Below are positions 1-8,101 of a stretch of DNA of 64,000 nucleotides, one piece after another. Both the position numbers and the translations under genes were made by a program. How positions within the stretch are numbered: the stretch's first letter is position 1; each line of letters opens with the position of its first letter. Below the pieces are notes generated by a model. It saw only the letters and a program-made list of their open reading frames with translations, was not told the DNA's origin and made no database searches. The stretch spans positions 248,001 to 312,000 of the forward strand of contig NZ_QYTU02000001.1 in assembly GCF_003605365.2 (NCBI RefSeq), read 5' to 3'. The DNA is from Siminovitchia fortis (GTDB lineage: Bacteria; Bacillota; Bacilli; Bacillales; Bacillaceae_C).

Positions 1-126
1 ATAAGGTATTTAAACGAACACATCAGGACTTTTCTGTTGATTAAATATTATCACAGGCACAAAAATATATCAATTGAAAACGGCTTGGCAATTTCAAACA
101 GAGGGATACTCTTGATCTCCAAAGGT

Positions 127-157
127 TAAAAAGGCGAACCGTGAAAAGGTCCGCCCT
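127..157 (-). terminator. Terminator of the GerP-like pair
   Basis: Read on the minus strand, arms GGCGGACC and GGTTCGCC (one G-U pair) close a 7-nt loop and are followed by a T-run. It lies directly downstream of the GerP-like gene ending at 181. Confidence 0.7.
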
Positions 158-180
158 TGAACGTTTGTATAATTGCCATG

Positions 181-411
181 TTAAATTACACTTGTTTTCT
201 GGGCATTCGTATCATTGACATCTTGGTCATTGACAAGATTAAGCGGGACATTCGTGATTGCAAAGTCCCCGTTTTCTTCCCCTAAGCCATAGTTTTGCTT
301 ATTGCTCAGAAAAATATCAAAACGCGCAGAGGCCGCCATGTTTATAGATGCATTTCGATCTATTGTATTCACTTTAAACGCCAACAAGTTTATGACTACA
401 GGTCCAAACAC
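181..411 (-). CDS. Spore germination protein, GerPA/GerPF family
   Basis: A 76-residue protein with the pattern of the GerPA/GerPF family, small spore proteins needed in Bacillus for germinants to pass the coat. It has the N-terminal VNTIDRNASINMA-type strand motif, a Gly/Asn-rich middle and no signal peptide. The GTG start is chosen because AGGGTGAG lies 6-7 nt upstream. It is the second gene of a pair, 7 nt after the related gene ending at 419, and a terminator follows. The family assignment rests on pattern and on the neighbouring GerP-like genes. Which paralogue it is cannot be told. Confidence 0.75.
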   Translation of the reverse strand: MFGPVVINLLAFKVNTIDRNASINMAASARFDIFLSNKQNYGLGEENGDFAITNVPLNLVNDQDVNDTNAQKTSVI

Positions 412-418
412 CAGTATC

Positions 419-670
419 TCACCCTTTCCCCCTCTTCATAGGCAGCGCGTTAAAGGTGGATGGGGAATCCACTAGATAGCGGTCATCAACAAAACTTTGC
501 GGACTTAAAAAGGCAACGTCGTCTCCTAAATTCTGTCCGAACCCTTGCGTTTTCTTATCGTGATTATTCCAATCAGCTAATAAGCTTTGGCCTATATTAA
601 CAGCAGAAGCGTTTTCAAAGGAATTGATCTTTAACATGAATATATTAATATTGATTGATGTCCCTCTCAT
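419..670 (-). CDS. GerPA/GerPF-like spore protein
   Basis: An 83-residue protein. The segment ININIFMLKINSFENAS followed by a Gly-rich turn (TQGFGQNLGDD) matches the layout of GerPF-type coat-permeability proteins, with a longer C-terminal tail ending in a basic stretch. An upstream in-frame extension exists, but the ATG at 670 has a strong GGAGGGAGGGG ribosome-binding region just before it. It is the first gene of a two-gene operon with the gene at 181-411. The 280-base gap to the small heat-shock gene at 950 should carry divergent promoters; I could not assign a convincing sporulation sigma site there. Confidence 0.65.
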   Translation of the reverse strand: MRGTSININIFMLKINSFENASAVNIGQSLLADWNNHDKKTQGFGQNLGDDVAFLSPQSFVDDRYLVDSPSTFNALPMKRGKG

Positions 671-949
671 GCCCCTCCCTCCTCCTTTTAGTGAATATAT
701 TACGAAGCCCTGCCATTTATGTGGTAAAAAACAAAAGTCAATGCAATCCATTTAAAGAATCAGTGTAATGAATGGATTATTGCACTAATACATATATAAA
801 AGGATTAAAACAATAACGTTAAATCTGCACTGCGGAACTAGTGCCGGCTTGCGTGAACTTCCGGTTCGGCCAAGTCCTGCTTTTCGAACATACTTGAGCT
901 ATCATCCTTCCTGTCTGATTGAAAAGATTGACGTTTGGAGGTAGGAATA

Positions 950-1414
950 ATGGACCTGGAAAAACTAAAACAGTGGATGGAAATGGCGCAAAAATACCAA
1001 AACGGGAATTTCTGGGAGTCCATTTTTGACCAATATAACAATACAACGGAACAAACTCATCCAGGCAATAAAATGCCATCACAGCCAAGTAAAGCTTCGA
1101 AGCGATTTCCTTTAGTGGATATTTATTTAACAGATACGCAAATTATGGTCATCGTTGAACTGCCGGGTCTCCAAAAAGAAGAGGTGCAACTATCAATCTC
1201 AGGAAATAAATTGCTTGTCAAAGGCGTAAGCAAACAACCATTCGTATCAGGGTCTCCCTATTTGACTGAACGGCAGTATGGGGAATTTGAAAGACTCATT
1301 GAGCTGCCGGAACCTGCTGACCATAAAGACATTCAAGCTAAATTTGAGGGCGGGCTTCTGTTTGTTACATATAAGAGAAGATATACCCGGCATGAGAATA
1401 TTCCTATCCTATAA
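950..1414 (+). CDS. Hsp20/alpha-crystallin family small heat-shock protein (possible spore protein)
   Basis: A 154-residue protein. The alpha-crystallin domain covers about residues 57-150: start FPLVDIYLTDTQIMVIVELPG, core LSISGNKLLVKGV, and the late strand FEGGLLFVTYKRR. Family members are ATP-independent holdases forming oligomers. In Bacillus some (CotM, CotP) are coat proteins. The ATG at 950 has GGAGG 8 nt upstream, while an earlier TTG at 935 lies inside that site. Flanking GerP-like genes on both sides suggest a sporulation role, which is inference. The last 6 nt overlap tail-to-tail with the gene on the opposite strand, so the two transcripts converge. Confidence 0.8.
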   Translation: MDLEKLKQWMEMAQKYQNGNFWESIFDQYNNTTEQTHPGNKMPSQPSKASKRFPLVDIYLTDTQIMVIVELPGLQKEEVQLSISGNKLLVKGVSKQPFVSGSPYLTERQYGEFERLIELPEPADHKDIQAKFEGGLLFVTYKRRYTRHENIPIL

Positions 1415-1639
1415 TGGTCTCCTTTTTACGACATTGTAATCGATGAAATCGGAATCCTCCACGATTGAAACGGGGTAATCTTGTATGACTCCATCGCCGC
1501 TTTGTTCACCAAACCCCTCAGCACGATGATTGAAGACATGGTTGCCTTGTGAATGTGTACTGCCTAAAGTAACGGAAGAATTCCTGTCCATTGTCCGAAT
1601 GTGCAAACCATGTAACCCAATGGTAGTTTTTGCTTTCAT
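1409..1639 (-). CDS. GerPF-like small spore protein
   Basis: A 76-residue protein with a hydrophobic/hydroxyl strand pattern (GLHIRTMDRNSSVTLGST), a Gly-rich middle (AEGFGEQSGDG) and a C-terminal acidic segment, resembling the other GerPA/GerPF-type proteins in this cluster. AAAGGGG directly abuts an ATG at 1648, so the ATG at 1639 with 9-nt spacing is the likelier start. It converges on and overlaps the small heat-shock gene, and is divergent from the GerPC-like gene at 1699. Alternative: a spore protein of another small family with the same composition. Confidence 0.6.
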   Translation of the reverse strand: MKAKTTIGLHGLHIRTMDRNSSVTLGSTHSQGNHVFNHRAEGFGEQSGDGVIQDYPVSIVEDSDFIDYNVVKRRPL

Positions 1640-1698
1640 TTTGAACATCCCCTTTCATTTTTTGGACAAACTCTTTTAAACAATAAAGGTGTGAAATG

Positions 1699-2541
1699 AT
1701 GATGCCTATAAAAGGTTTATTCAATCGAAATGAAAATAATGAAGATGAAATACAGATTCTCAAAAAAAGAGTTCACGCATTAGAGCAGCGAGTGAATAAA
1801 ATAAATACATTGGATGTTCATATGAAAAGGCTGCTCAAACTGGAGAGCAAATGGCAAAAAGAGAGCTTTTCCTCCAAATATGGAAAAAGTGAACATCAAG
1901 AACTGCCTCAAAAAGATAAAAAGGAAGAAAGCAATCAACGGGAAGCTTTTACTGCAATGGAAAAGCGCTTTTATTTACAAATATATACGTATATTTCACA
2001 ATCATTAGCTCCGATTCAGGAGAAAATAAACCGTATGGAAGATCAAATAACCGGTTTGGAAAATGATTTTGCCATGATGAAGGAGAGCATAGAAGAAAAC
2101 AGGCAGCAGACGATGGAACTAAAGAGCGAATTAGAAAAAATGAAAACCGCTTCCATTCCGAAAAAAAAGGAAGAACAGCCTGTTGTCATACGAGAAATAA
2201 AAGTCGATAAAATTTTATTGGATAAATACGAACAAAACAATAATTTCGCCAACTTGGGAATCAAGGATTTAGGCGGACAGCTTAATATCGGGGCAACATA
2301 TGGAACAAGCACTCTGCCGGCGGAAATTGCCGAAGATATAAAAGCTGACTTCGAAAGCTTTAAGCAAGATAGCGAAATGGATGAGACAGAGAATATAGAG
2401 GAGGAATCCGGTGGGGAAGCCGGAGAAGAATCGAGTGAAGACTCCAGCTGGGATTCCAGCATGGAATCCGGAGAAAAGTCCAATAATGACCAAAAAGCTG
2501 ATGATGATGACGGCTATTTTACAGACATTCCCATTAAATGA
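1699..2541 (+). CDS. GerPC-like spore germination protein with long acidic tail
   Basis: A 280-residue protein. Residues ~15-160 are predicted coiled coil (heptads around ILKKRVHALEQRVNKI). The segment EIKVDKILLDKYEQNN followed by FANLGIKDLGG and LNIGATYG matches the conserved core of GerPC. The C-terminal ~60 residues are strongly acidic and Ser-rich, beyond the usual GerPC length of about 200. Three ATGs in a row occur at 1696, 1699 and 1702 after AAAGGTG; the middle one gives the best spacing. It has GerP-like neighbours on the opposite strand. In B. subtilis GerPC belongs to a six-gene gerP operon, but here the GerP-like genes are scattered on both strands around a small heat-shock gene. 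Confidence 0.75.
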   Translation: MMPIKGLFNRNENNEDEIQILKKRVHALEQRVNKINTLDVHMKRLLKLESKWQKESFSSKYGKSEHQELPQKDKKEESNQREAFTAMEKRFYLQIYTYISQSLAPIQEKINRMEDQITGLENDFAMMKESIEENRQQTMELKSELEKMKTASIPKKKEEQPVVIREIKVDKILLDKYEQNNNFANLGIKDLGGQLNIGATYGTSTLPAEIAEDIKADFESFKQDSEMDETENIEEESGGEAGEESSEDSSWDSSMESGEKSNNDQKADDDDGYFTDIPIK

Positions 2542-2580
2542 CGGAAAGGAGGCCTGCTTTACATGCAAGCCTCCTTTCCG
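2542..2580. terminator. Bidirectional hairpin between GerPC-like gene and aspS
   Basis: A perfect 12-bp inverted repeat, CGGAAAGGAGGC at 2542-2553 and its complement at 2569-2580, lies between the converging genes ending at 2541 (plus) and 2621 (minus). The T-tract is poor on both sides, so efficiency is uncertain. Confidence 0.55.
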
Positions 2581-2620
2581 CTTTGCAACAATGCCTTTCG
2601 GGGCGGACAAGCCTTGTTTT

Positions 2621-4384
2621 TTATTTTCCGATTTTCAGATGGAGCTCTTTTAATTGCTTGCTGTCCACTTCGTCCGGTGCTTTCATCAGGAGATCGCTGG
2701 CACTTGCTGTTTTTGGAAAAGCAATCGTATCTCTGAGGCTGGACCGTCCGGCAAGGACCATGACCATTCTGTCAAGGCCAAGCGCAATCCCCCCATGCGG
2801 AGGAGTGCCATAATCAAAAGCTTCAAGCAAAAATCCGAATTTCTCCCGGGCTTCTTCTTCCGAGAAACCAAGGGCCTTGAACATTTTTTCCTGGACATCC
2901 CTTTCAAAAATCCTTAATGATCCCCCGCCGAGTTCATACCCATTCAGGACAAGATCGTATGCTTGCGCACGCACACGCCCAGGATTTGTTTCAAGGTACT
3001 TGACGTCTTCCCTGACCGGCATTGTGAATGGATGGTGTGCTGCTGTAAAGCGCCCTTCTTCCTCATCATATTCCAGCAACGGCCAGTCGACGACCCAAAG
3101 GAAATTGAATTTGCTTTCATCGATGAGCCCAAGCTCTTTGCCGAGCTTCAATCTTAAGGCGTTCAGCGAATCAGCCACCACATTCTTTTTGTCTGCCACA
3201 TATAAAATCAAATCGCCGGCTTCAGCCTGGAGTACAGTTGTAAGCTGCTTAACTTCCTCCTCATCAAAAAATTTGGCGATTGGGCCTTTGATGCCGTCCT
3301 CTTCGACTTTCATCCAGGCAAGCCCTTTTGCCCCATAAATAGCAGCAAATTCCCCAAGCGCATCAATATCTTTTCTGGAATACTTTTCCGCAGCCTGTTT
3401 TACAACAATGGCTTTAACCTGGCCTCCAGATTCAACCGCTCCGGAAAACACCTTGAAATTCGAGTCCTTTACGATTTCAGAAACATCCTGAAGCTCCATT
3501 TCAAAACGGGTGTCAGGCTTGTCGGAACCGAAACGCGCCATCGCCTCATCATATGTCATGACAGGGAAAGGCTCAGAAACATCAAGGCCTTTCACATCTT
3601 TCATGACTTTAACCATCATTTTTTCTGTCATGTCCATAATTTCCTTCTGGTCCATGAAGCTGGTTTCGATATCCACTTGTGTGAATTCAGGCTGGCGGTC
3701 CGCCCTTAGATCTTCGTCCCTGAAACAGCGGGCGATCTGATAATACTTGTCAAATCCACTGACCATCAAAAGCTGTTTGAACAGCTGAGGCGACTGCGGC
3801 AATGCATAAAACTCGCCCGGATGGACACGGCTCGGAACTAAGTAGTCCCTTGCTCCTTCTGGAGTGCTTTTTGTCAGCATCGGTGTTTCGATATCAAGAA
3901 AACCATTTTCATCCAAGTAATTCCGGATCGTTTTTGTGACATCATGCCGCATCTTGAACACTTCAAACATTTCAGGCCGGCGCAGGTCCAGATAGCGATA
4001 TTTCAGCCGGATGTCTTCCGCTGCATCCGTCCTGTCCTCTATCATGAACGGAGGTGTTTTCGCTTTATTGATAATGGCCACTTCGCTCGCGATCACTTCA
4101 ATTGTCCCGGTCTTTATTTTGGGATTAAAAGTAGATTCATCCCGCTTGACCACTTCACCTTTTACGTCAATAACAAACTCGTTTCTGATTGTTTCGGCAG
4201 TTTCCAGCGCTTCTTTCGATACCTCCGGATTAAAGACAATTTGAACGACACCCGTACGGTCACGAAGATCGATGAAGATCAGCCCGCCCAAATCGCGGCG
4301 CCTCTGGACCCAGCCTTTTAAATTAACAGATTCCCCGATTGCATTTTCTGTCATTTCTCCACAATAATATGTTCTTCCATACAT
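2621..4384 (-). CDS. aspS: Aspartyl-tRNA synthetase
   Basis: A 587-residue class II synthetase that charges tRNA-Asp in the cytoplasm. An N-terminal OB-fold anticodon-binding domain (about 1-110) contains [20 protein letters not shown]. The catalytic core carries motif 2 at ~219-232 ([14 protein letters not shown]) and motif 3 near the C-terminus ([13 protein letters not shown]). The bacterial GAD insertion lies between them. Its length equals that of typical bacterial AspRS. It is the second gene of the hisS-aspS operon, 16 nt after hisS, and is therefore controlled by the T-box upstream of hisS. Start is the ATG at 4384. Confidence 0.98.
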   Translation of the reverse strand: MYGRTYYCGEMTENAIGESVNLKGWVQRRRDLGGLIFIDLRDRTGVVQIVFNPEVSKEALETAETIRNEFVIDVKGEVVKRDESTFNPKIKTGTIEVIASEVAIINKAKTPPFMIEDRTDAAEDIRLKYRYLDLRRPEMFEVFKMRHDVTKTIRNYLDENGFLDIETPMLTKSTPEGARDYLVPSRVHPGEFYALPQSPQLFKQLLMVSGFDKYYQIARCFRDEDLRADRQPEFTQVDIETSFMDQKEIMDMTEKMMVKVMKDVKGLDVSEPFPVMTYDEAMARFGSDKPDTRFEMELQDVSEIVKDSNFKVFSGAVESGGQVKAIVVKQAAEKYSRKDIDALGEFAAIYGAKGLAWMKVEEDGIKGPIAKFFDEEEVKQLTTVLQAEAGDLILYVADKKNVVADSLNALRLKLGKELGLIDESKFNFLWVVDWPLLEYDEEEGRFTAAHHPFTMPVREDVKYLETNPGRVRAQAYDLVLNGYELGGGSLRIFERDVQEKMFKALGFSEEEAREKFGFLLEAFDYGTPPHGGIALGLDRMVMVLAGRSSLRDTIAFPKTASASDLLMKAPDEVDSKQLKELHLKIGK

Positions 4385-4400
4385 GAGCAGACTCTCCTTA

Positions 4401-5672
4401 TCAACCTCTATTTAAAAATTCAACAATGTTTTCAAGTGGAACATTTTCCTGTTCACCCGTTTGCAGATCTTTTATAACCGCTGTACCATTTTCCAGCTCA
4501 TCTTCCCCGATGATAAGGGCAAACTTGGCATTTATTCTTTCGGCAGCCTTGAATTGGGCTTTCATCTTGCGTCCCATATAATCTTTCTCAGCGGAAAGGC
4601 CTTCCCGGCGAAGCTTTTGCAAAAGCGGAACAGTATAATCCATCGCTTTGTCCCCAATTGCAATAATATAGCAGTCAACAGCCTCCTCGTGAGGAAGAGC
4701 GGCTCCTTCTGCCTCAAGCGCGCTTAAAAGTCGTTCAATGCTTAGCGCAAAGCCGATTCCTGGCTGGTCCGGACCGCCCACATCCTGTACAAGGCCATTG
4801 TACCTTCCTCCGCCGCATAAAGTGGTGATAGCGCCGAACCCTTCCGCCTCACTCATGATTTCAAAAGCTGTATGGTTATAATAATCCAATCCTCTTACAA
4901 GTGTCGGATCCACGACAAACTCGATTTTCATGTCAGTCAGATGTTTCTTTACTTTTTCAAAATATTGACTTGATTCTTCATTTAAATAATCAAGTATGGA
5001 AGGGGCAGATTTCATCAGCTCGTGATCCCGGTCCCGTTTGCAGTCCAAAACCCTTAACGGATTCGTTTCAAGACGCTGCTGGCAATCATCGCAAAACTCC
5101 CCGATCCTCGGCTGAAAATGAGCGACCAGCGCGTCCCTGTGCGCTTTCCTGCTGGAGCTGTCACCCAGGCTGTTAAGGACAAGGCGCAGCTTTTTCAAAC
5201 CGAGCTCCCTGTACAGCTCCATCGCGAGTGAAATGACCTCCGCGTCAATGGTCGGATCATCGCTTCCGATCGCCTCCACTCCAAATTGTACAAACTGCCG
5301 GTAGCGGCCGGCCTGCGGACGCTCATAACGGAACATCGGCCCCAAATAATAAAGCTTGACAGGCTGGACCGTTTGTCCGTACATTTTATTTTCGGCGTAA
5401 GACCGCACAACAGCAGCCGTCCCTTCCGGGCGCAGCGTCAGACTGCGGCCGCCCCTGTCTTCGAACGTGTACATCTCTTTCTGGACAATATCTGTCGTAT
5501 CGCCGACACTCCGCTGAAATAGTTCCGTATGTTCAAAAATCGGTGTCCTGATTTCTTTGTATAAATACCTTCTGCATATGTCCTTGGCCTTTTTTTCAAT
5601 AAACTGCCACTTTTCCACTTCGCCTGGAAGCAAATCCTGCGTACCTCTTGGTATTTGAATAGACAAGCTCAT
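4401..5672 (-). CDS. hisS: Histidyl-tRNA synthetase
   Basis: A 423-residue class II synthetase charging tRNA-His. Motif 2 is [14 protein letters not shown] (114-127). The two histidine-binding signatures are [13 protein letters not shown] (258-270) and CGGGRYNGL (286-294), and a C-terminal anticodon-binding domain follows. The ATG at 5672 is only 2 nt from AAAGGAG. A TTG six bases downstream (5666) has 8-nt spacing and would give a start matching other Bacillus HisRS, so the true start may be 5666. It is first in an operon with aspS, behind a T-box leader. Confidence 0.97.
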   Translation of the reverse strand: MSLSIQIPRGTQDLLPGEVEKWQFIEKKAKDICRRYLYKEIRTPIFEHTELFQRSVGDTTDIVQKEMYTFEDRGGRSLTLRPEGTAAVVRSYAENKMYGQTVQPVKLYYLGPMFRYERPQAGRYRQFVQFGVEAIGSDDPTIDAEVISLAMELYRELGLKKLRLVLNSLGDSSSRKAHRDALVAHFQPRIGEFCDDCQQRLETNPLRVLDCKRDRDHELMKSAPSILDYLNEESSQYFEKVKKHLTDMKIEFVVDPTLVRGLDYYNHTAFEIMSEAEGFGAITTLCGGGRYNGLVQDVGGPDQPGIGFALSIERLLSALEAEGAALPHEEAVDCYIIAIGDKAMDYTVPLLQKLRREGLSAEKDYMGRKMKAQFKAAERINAKFALIIGEDELENGTAVIKDLQTGEQENVPLENIVEFLNRG

Positions 5673-5693
5673 ATCTCCTTTCTACACAACAGA

Positions 5694-5976
5694 TAAAAAT
5701 AAAAATACCCCCGGTCTCTTGTTTCGTAAAACAAGGGACGAGAGTATTCCCGCGGTGCCACCCTTTTTAAAAGCGGTCTTCCCACTTTCACTTTTTCACA
5801 TAACGCTGTTTGCGTCCTTCTCCTACTGGGCAGTAAAGCTGTTCGAAGCGGAATCCTAAGGAGTGTCTTTCATCGGGGCTATTTGCGGAAATATTTTCAG
5901 CCTGGATATTTCCTCTCTGCCCAAACGGTTCCCGACTACTCTCTCCCTCACCGGATGAACTATCTGTAATTTATCT
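5694..5976 (-). promoter_or_regulatory. T-box riboswitch leader of hisS-aspS
   Basis: The T-box sequence AGGGTGGCACCGCG is at 5751-5764 (minus strand). A terminator follows at about 5696-5748, with long imperfect arms built on CCTTGTTT/AAACAAG and ending in a T-run. Stem I can be drawn with helix TCGGG/CCCGA bounding a specifier loop. Its 5' side holds the AGTA-type motif (GAGAGAGTAG) and its 3' side reads GAAAGACAC before TCC. Uncharged tRNA pairing with the specifier and the T-box bulge should switch the terminator to an antiterminator. The specifier region contains both GAC (Asp, 5865-5867) and CAC (His, 5863-5865), overlapping by one base. Confidence 0.95.
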
Positions 5977-5981
5977 ATATA

Positions 5982-6010
5982 ATCATACGAAGGCAAACCG
6001 TTTTTGTCAA
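5982..6010 (-). promoter_or_regulatory. SigA promoter of the hisS-aspS T-box transcript
   Basis: TTGACA at 6005-6010, a 17-nt spacer and TATGAT at 5982-5987, a near-consensus SigA promoter. The start point would be close to 5975, just before T-box stem I. Confidence 0.9.
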
Positions 6011-6013
6011 CGT

Positions 6014-6190
6014 TTAACTGCGTTCGAGCTCTCTTTTTAATAATTGGATCCCGGAGTTGTCCCATCCGGATTCATGCATCAACAACTCCGGCATTTCGCC
6101 GGACCCATTTTCAAGCAAGTTTTGTAAATCCAGTCCGTCTATATTTGGCAAAGCTAATCCTGCGCATCGGCCTTTTTCACTGATCCTCAT
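6014..6190 (-). CDS. Conserved small protein of unknown function, upstream of hisS
   Basis: A 58-residue protein starting at the ATG at 6190, with a strong AGGAGG 7 nt upstream; a longer frame from 6217 has no such site. There is no signal peptide or membrane segment. The C-terminal half is acidic with several Leu. It ends 3 bases from the -35 box of the hisS promoter. In B. subtilis a small gene (yrzK) occupies this position between hisS and the amidase yrvJ, so it may be the counterpart, but I do not recognise the sequence itself. Confidence 0.6.
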   Translation of the reverse strand: MRISEKGRCAGLALPNIDGLDLQNLLENGSGEMPELLMHESGWDNSGIQLLKRELERS

Positions 6191-6329
6191 AGAATTCCTC
6201 CTGAAATTGATATTCATTTATTATTCCCATTGCAGAACAATTTAATGATGAACAGCGGCTTTTTTTTGCACTTTTTTATTTTTACTCCTCATGCGATAAT
6301 GATTACCAAGAGAGAAAGGCGGTATATCC

Positions 6330-7595
6330 GTGGGAAAAAAAGATTTATTGATGATTCTTGCACTCATTTTTATAATCGCCGGATGCGGCAAGGATTCGTC
6401 ATCCATCGCCGAAGACACCGAAACCGCCACAATTACAGGTGAAGTGGTCAATGTCCGCGAAAAACCCGGCACATCCTATCCAATCATTACCCAAATAAAA
6501 AAAGAGGAAACATACCCTGTAATCAATGAAAAAGACGACTGGTATGAAATCAAACTGCCTTCGGGTGAGACCGGCTGGATTGCCGGCTGGCTGGCATCCA
6601 AAGATACGGCAAAATTACCGTCAACAGAAGGCAGCATCGCTGTTCAAAACTTGAATGTCCGGTCAGAGCCCGGCATAGAAAGTGATATTCTCGGTAAATT
6701 GAAAGAAGGAGACAAAGTAAAGATTATTGAAGAGAGCAACGGGTGGAGCAAGATCCATTTTGAATCCGGGACTGCATGGGTCAGCAGCGAATATGTTGAT
6801 AAAAAGGATGCCGGAGGCAAAAAAGCAAAACATGAACCGGCGAATATAATGGTTCTTCACGATCATTCAAATATAAGGAAGAAGCCTGATATCAAATCAA
6901 ACATTGTCGGACAAGCTTACGCAGGCGAAGTATACGAAGTCATTGATCAAAAAAACGGCTGGATGGAAGTGAAGACATCCAAAGGGAAAAAAGGATACAT
7001 AGCCGGCTGGGTCGTTTCATCAACTGACAGGCCTCCCAGCCAAAGAAGGCCAGGAAAAGGGGTATCCGGAAAGCTTATCGTCATTGATGCAGGACATGGA
7101 GGCAACGATCAGGGCGCTGCCGGAAAAAACGGAACGCTTGAAAAATACTTGACAATGAAAACTGCAAAGCTCCTTGAAAAAAAACTGGATAAAGCCGGTG
7201 CCCAGGTCGTGTTGACTAGAACCGGGGACAAATATGTCCCCCTGTATAACAGGACAAACATAGCCTCCGAAAACAGAGCAGATGCTTTCATCAGCCTGCA
7301 TTTTGACAGCATCGACGACGCTTCCGCCTCAGGCCACACGACTTATTATTATCATTCATATGAAAAGCGGCTTGCTGATACAATCCACAGCCATTTGTCC
7401 GAGTCAATCAAATTGAAAGACCGGGGAACACAATTTGGGGATTATTATGTAATGAGGGAAAATACCCAGCCGGCCGTCTTGCTGGAGCTAGGGTATGTGA
7501 GCAATGAAGATGAGGAAAAAATCATTAAAACGAAGAAATACCGTGAACAAGTTACCGATTCGATTGTCAAAGGACTTCAGGATTTTTTTAAATAA
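6330..7595 (+). CDS. Lipoprotein N-acetylmuramoyl-L-alanine amidase with three SH3b domains
   Basis: A 421-residue exported cell-wall hydrolase cleaving the amide between MurNAc and L-Ala. Residues 1-19 form a lipoprotein signal with lipobox IAGC (Cys19). Three bacterial SH3 repeats lie at ~33-90, 100-157 and 172-229, each with the NVRxxPG or NIRKKP motif. The Amidase_3 domain at ~248-419 has zinc ligands His256 (DAGHGG), Glu271 and His324 (SLHFD), and the catalytic Glu386 (LLELGYVSN). The start is a GTG with AAAGGCGG upstream. B. subtilis YrvJ sits at the same place. It converges on dtd. The lipid anchor would keep it on the outer face of the membrane. Confidence 0.92.
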   Translation: MGKKDLLMILALIFIIAGCGKDSSSIAEDTETATITGEVVNVREKPGTSYPIITQIKKEETYPVINEKDDWYEIKLPSGETGWIAGWLASKDTAKLPSTEGSIAVQNLNVRSEPGIESDILGKLKEGDKVKIIEESNGWSKIHFESGTAWVSSEYVDKKDAGGKKAKHEPANIMVLHDHSNIRKKPDIKSNIVGQAYAGEVYEVIDQKNGWMEVKTSKGKKGYIAGWVVSSTDRPPSQRRPGKGVSGKLIVIDAGHGGNDQGAAGKNGTLEKYLTMKTAKLLEKKLDKAGAQVVLTRTGDKYVPLYNRTNIASENRADAFISLHFDSIDDASASGHTTYYYHSYEKRLADTIHSHLSESIKLKDRGTQFGDYYVMRENTQPAVLLELGYVSNEDEEKIIKTKKYREQVTDSIVKGLQDFFK

Positions 7596-7601
7596 AAAAT
7601 A

Positions 7602-7627
7602 GGGCACTGCTTTTTATAACAGTGCCC
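7602..7627. terminator. Bidirectional terminator between the amidase and dtd
   Basis: GGGCACTG (7602-7609) pairs with CAGTGCCC (7620-7627). On the minus strand it is followed by a T-rich tail and ends the relA-dtd transcript. On the plus strand the tail is weaker. Confidence 0.8.
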
Positions 7628-7637
7628 AGCCCCACAG

Positions 7638-8087
7638 CTATTTTTCATTTTTTCGTTCCAAAACAAGGGTGACAGGGCCATCATTGACGAGGTCGACTTC
7701 CATCATGGCGCCGAAAACGCCTGTCTCCACCTTTACTCCCCTGCTCCGAAGCAGTTCATTAAAGTGTTCATACATAGAATTCGCCATGTCAGGAGCTGCT
7801 GCATCGACAAAACTGGGGCGCCTTCCTTTATTGCAGTCGGCGTAAAGTGTAAATTGGGAGACTGACAGGATTTCACCATTCACATCTTTTAATGAACGGT
7901 TCATTTTCCCATCCGCATCTTCGAAAATACGGAGATTTATAATTTTATCGGCCAGCCATTCGGCTTCTTTTTCAGTATCATCATGAGTAATGCCAACTAA
8001 CAGTACAAATCCTCTGCCGATGGATCCTGTCAATCTTCCCTCTGCTGTCACACTAGCCTGCTTGCATCTTTGAAGCACGATTTTCAC
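7638..8087 (-). CDS. dtd: D-aminoacyl-tRNA deacylase
   Basis: A 149-residue protein hydrolysing D-amino acids (and mischarged Gly) from tRNA. It has the two family signatures: SQFTLYAD followed by KGRRPSF in the middle, and NDGPVTL near the C-terminus, which carries the Gly-cisPro chirality filter. Length is as expected for the family. It follows relA by 14 nt on the same strand, the usual Bacillus relA-dtd arrangement. Start is the ATG at 8087. Confidence 0.96.
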   Translation of the reverse strand: MKIVLQRCKQASVTAEGRLTGSIGRGFVLLVGITHDDTEKEAEWLADKIINLRIFEDADGKMNRSLKDVNGEILSVSQFTLYADCNKGRRPSFVDAAAPDMANSMYEHFNELLRSRGVKVETGVFGAMMEVDLVNDGPVTLVLERKNEK

Positions 8088-8101
8088 TTTCTTATGCTCC
8101 T

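Noticed and set aside
935-949. Earlier TTG start for the Hsp20 gene
   Set aside because: It lies inside the GGAGG ribosome-binding site that serves the ATG at 950.
2043-2483. Long minus-strand frame opposite the GerPC-like gene
   Set aside because: Ser/Leu-rich shadow caused by the acidic, Ser-rich tail on the other strand; no ribosome-binding site.
2877-4321. Several long plus-strand frames inside aspS
   Set aside because: Antisense shadows of a well-conserved synthetase gene; no start signals.
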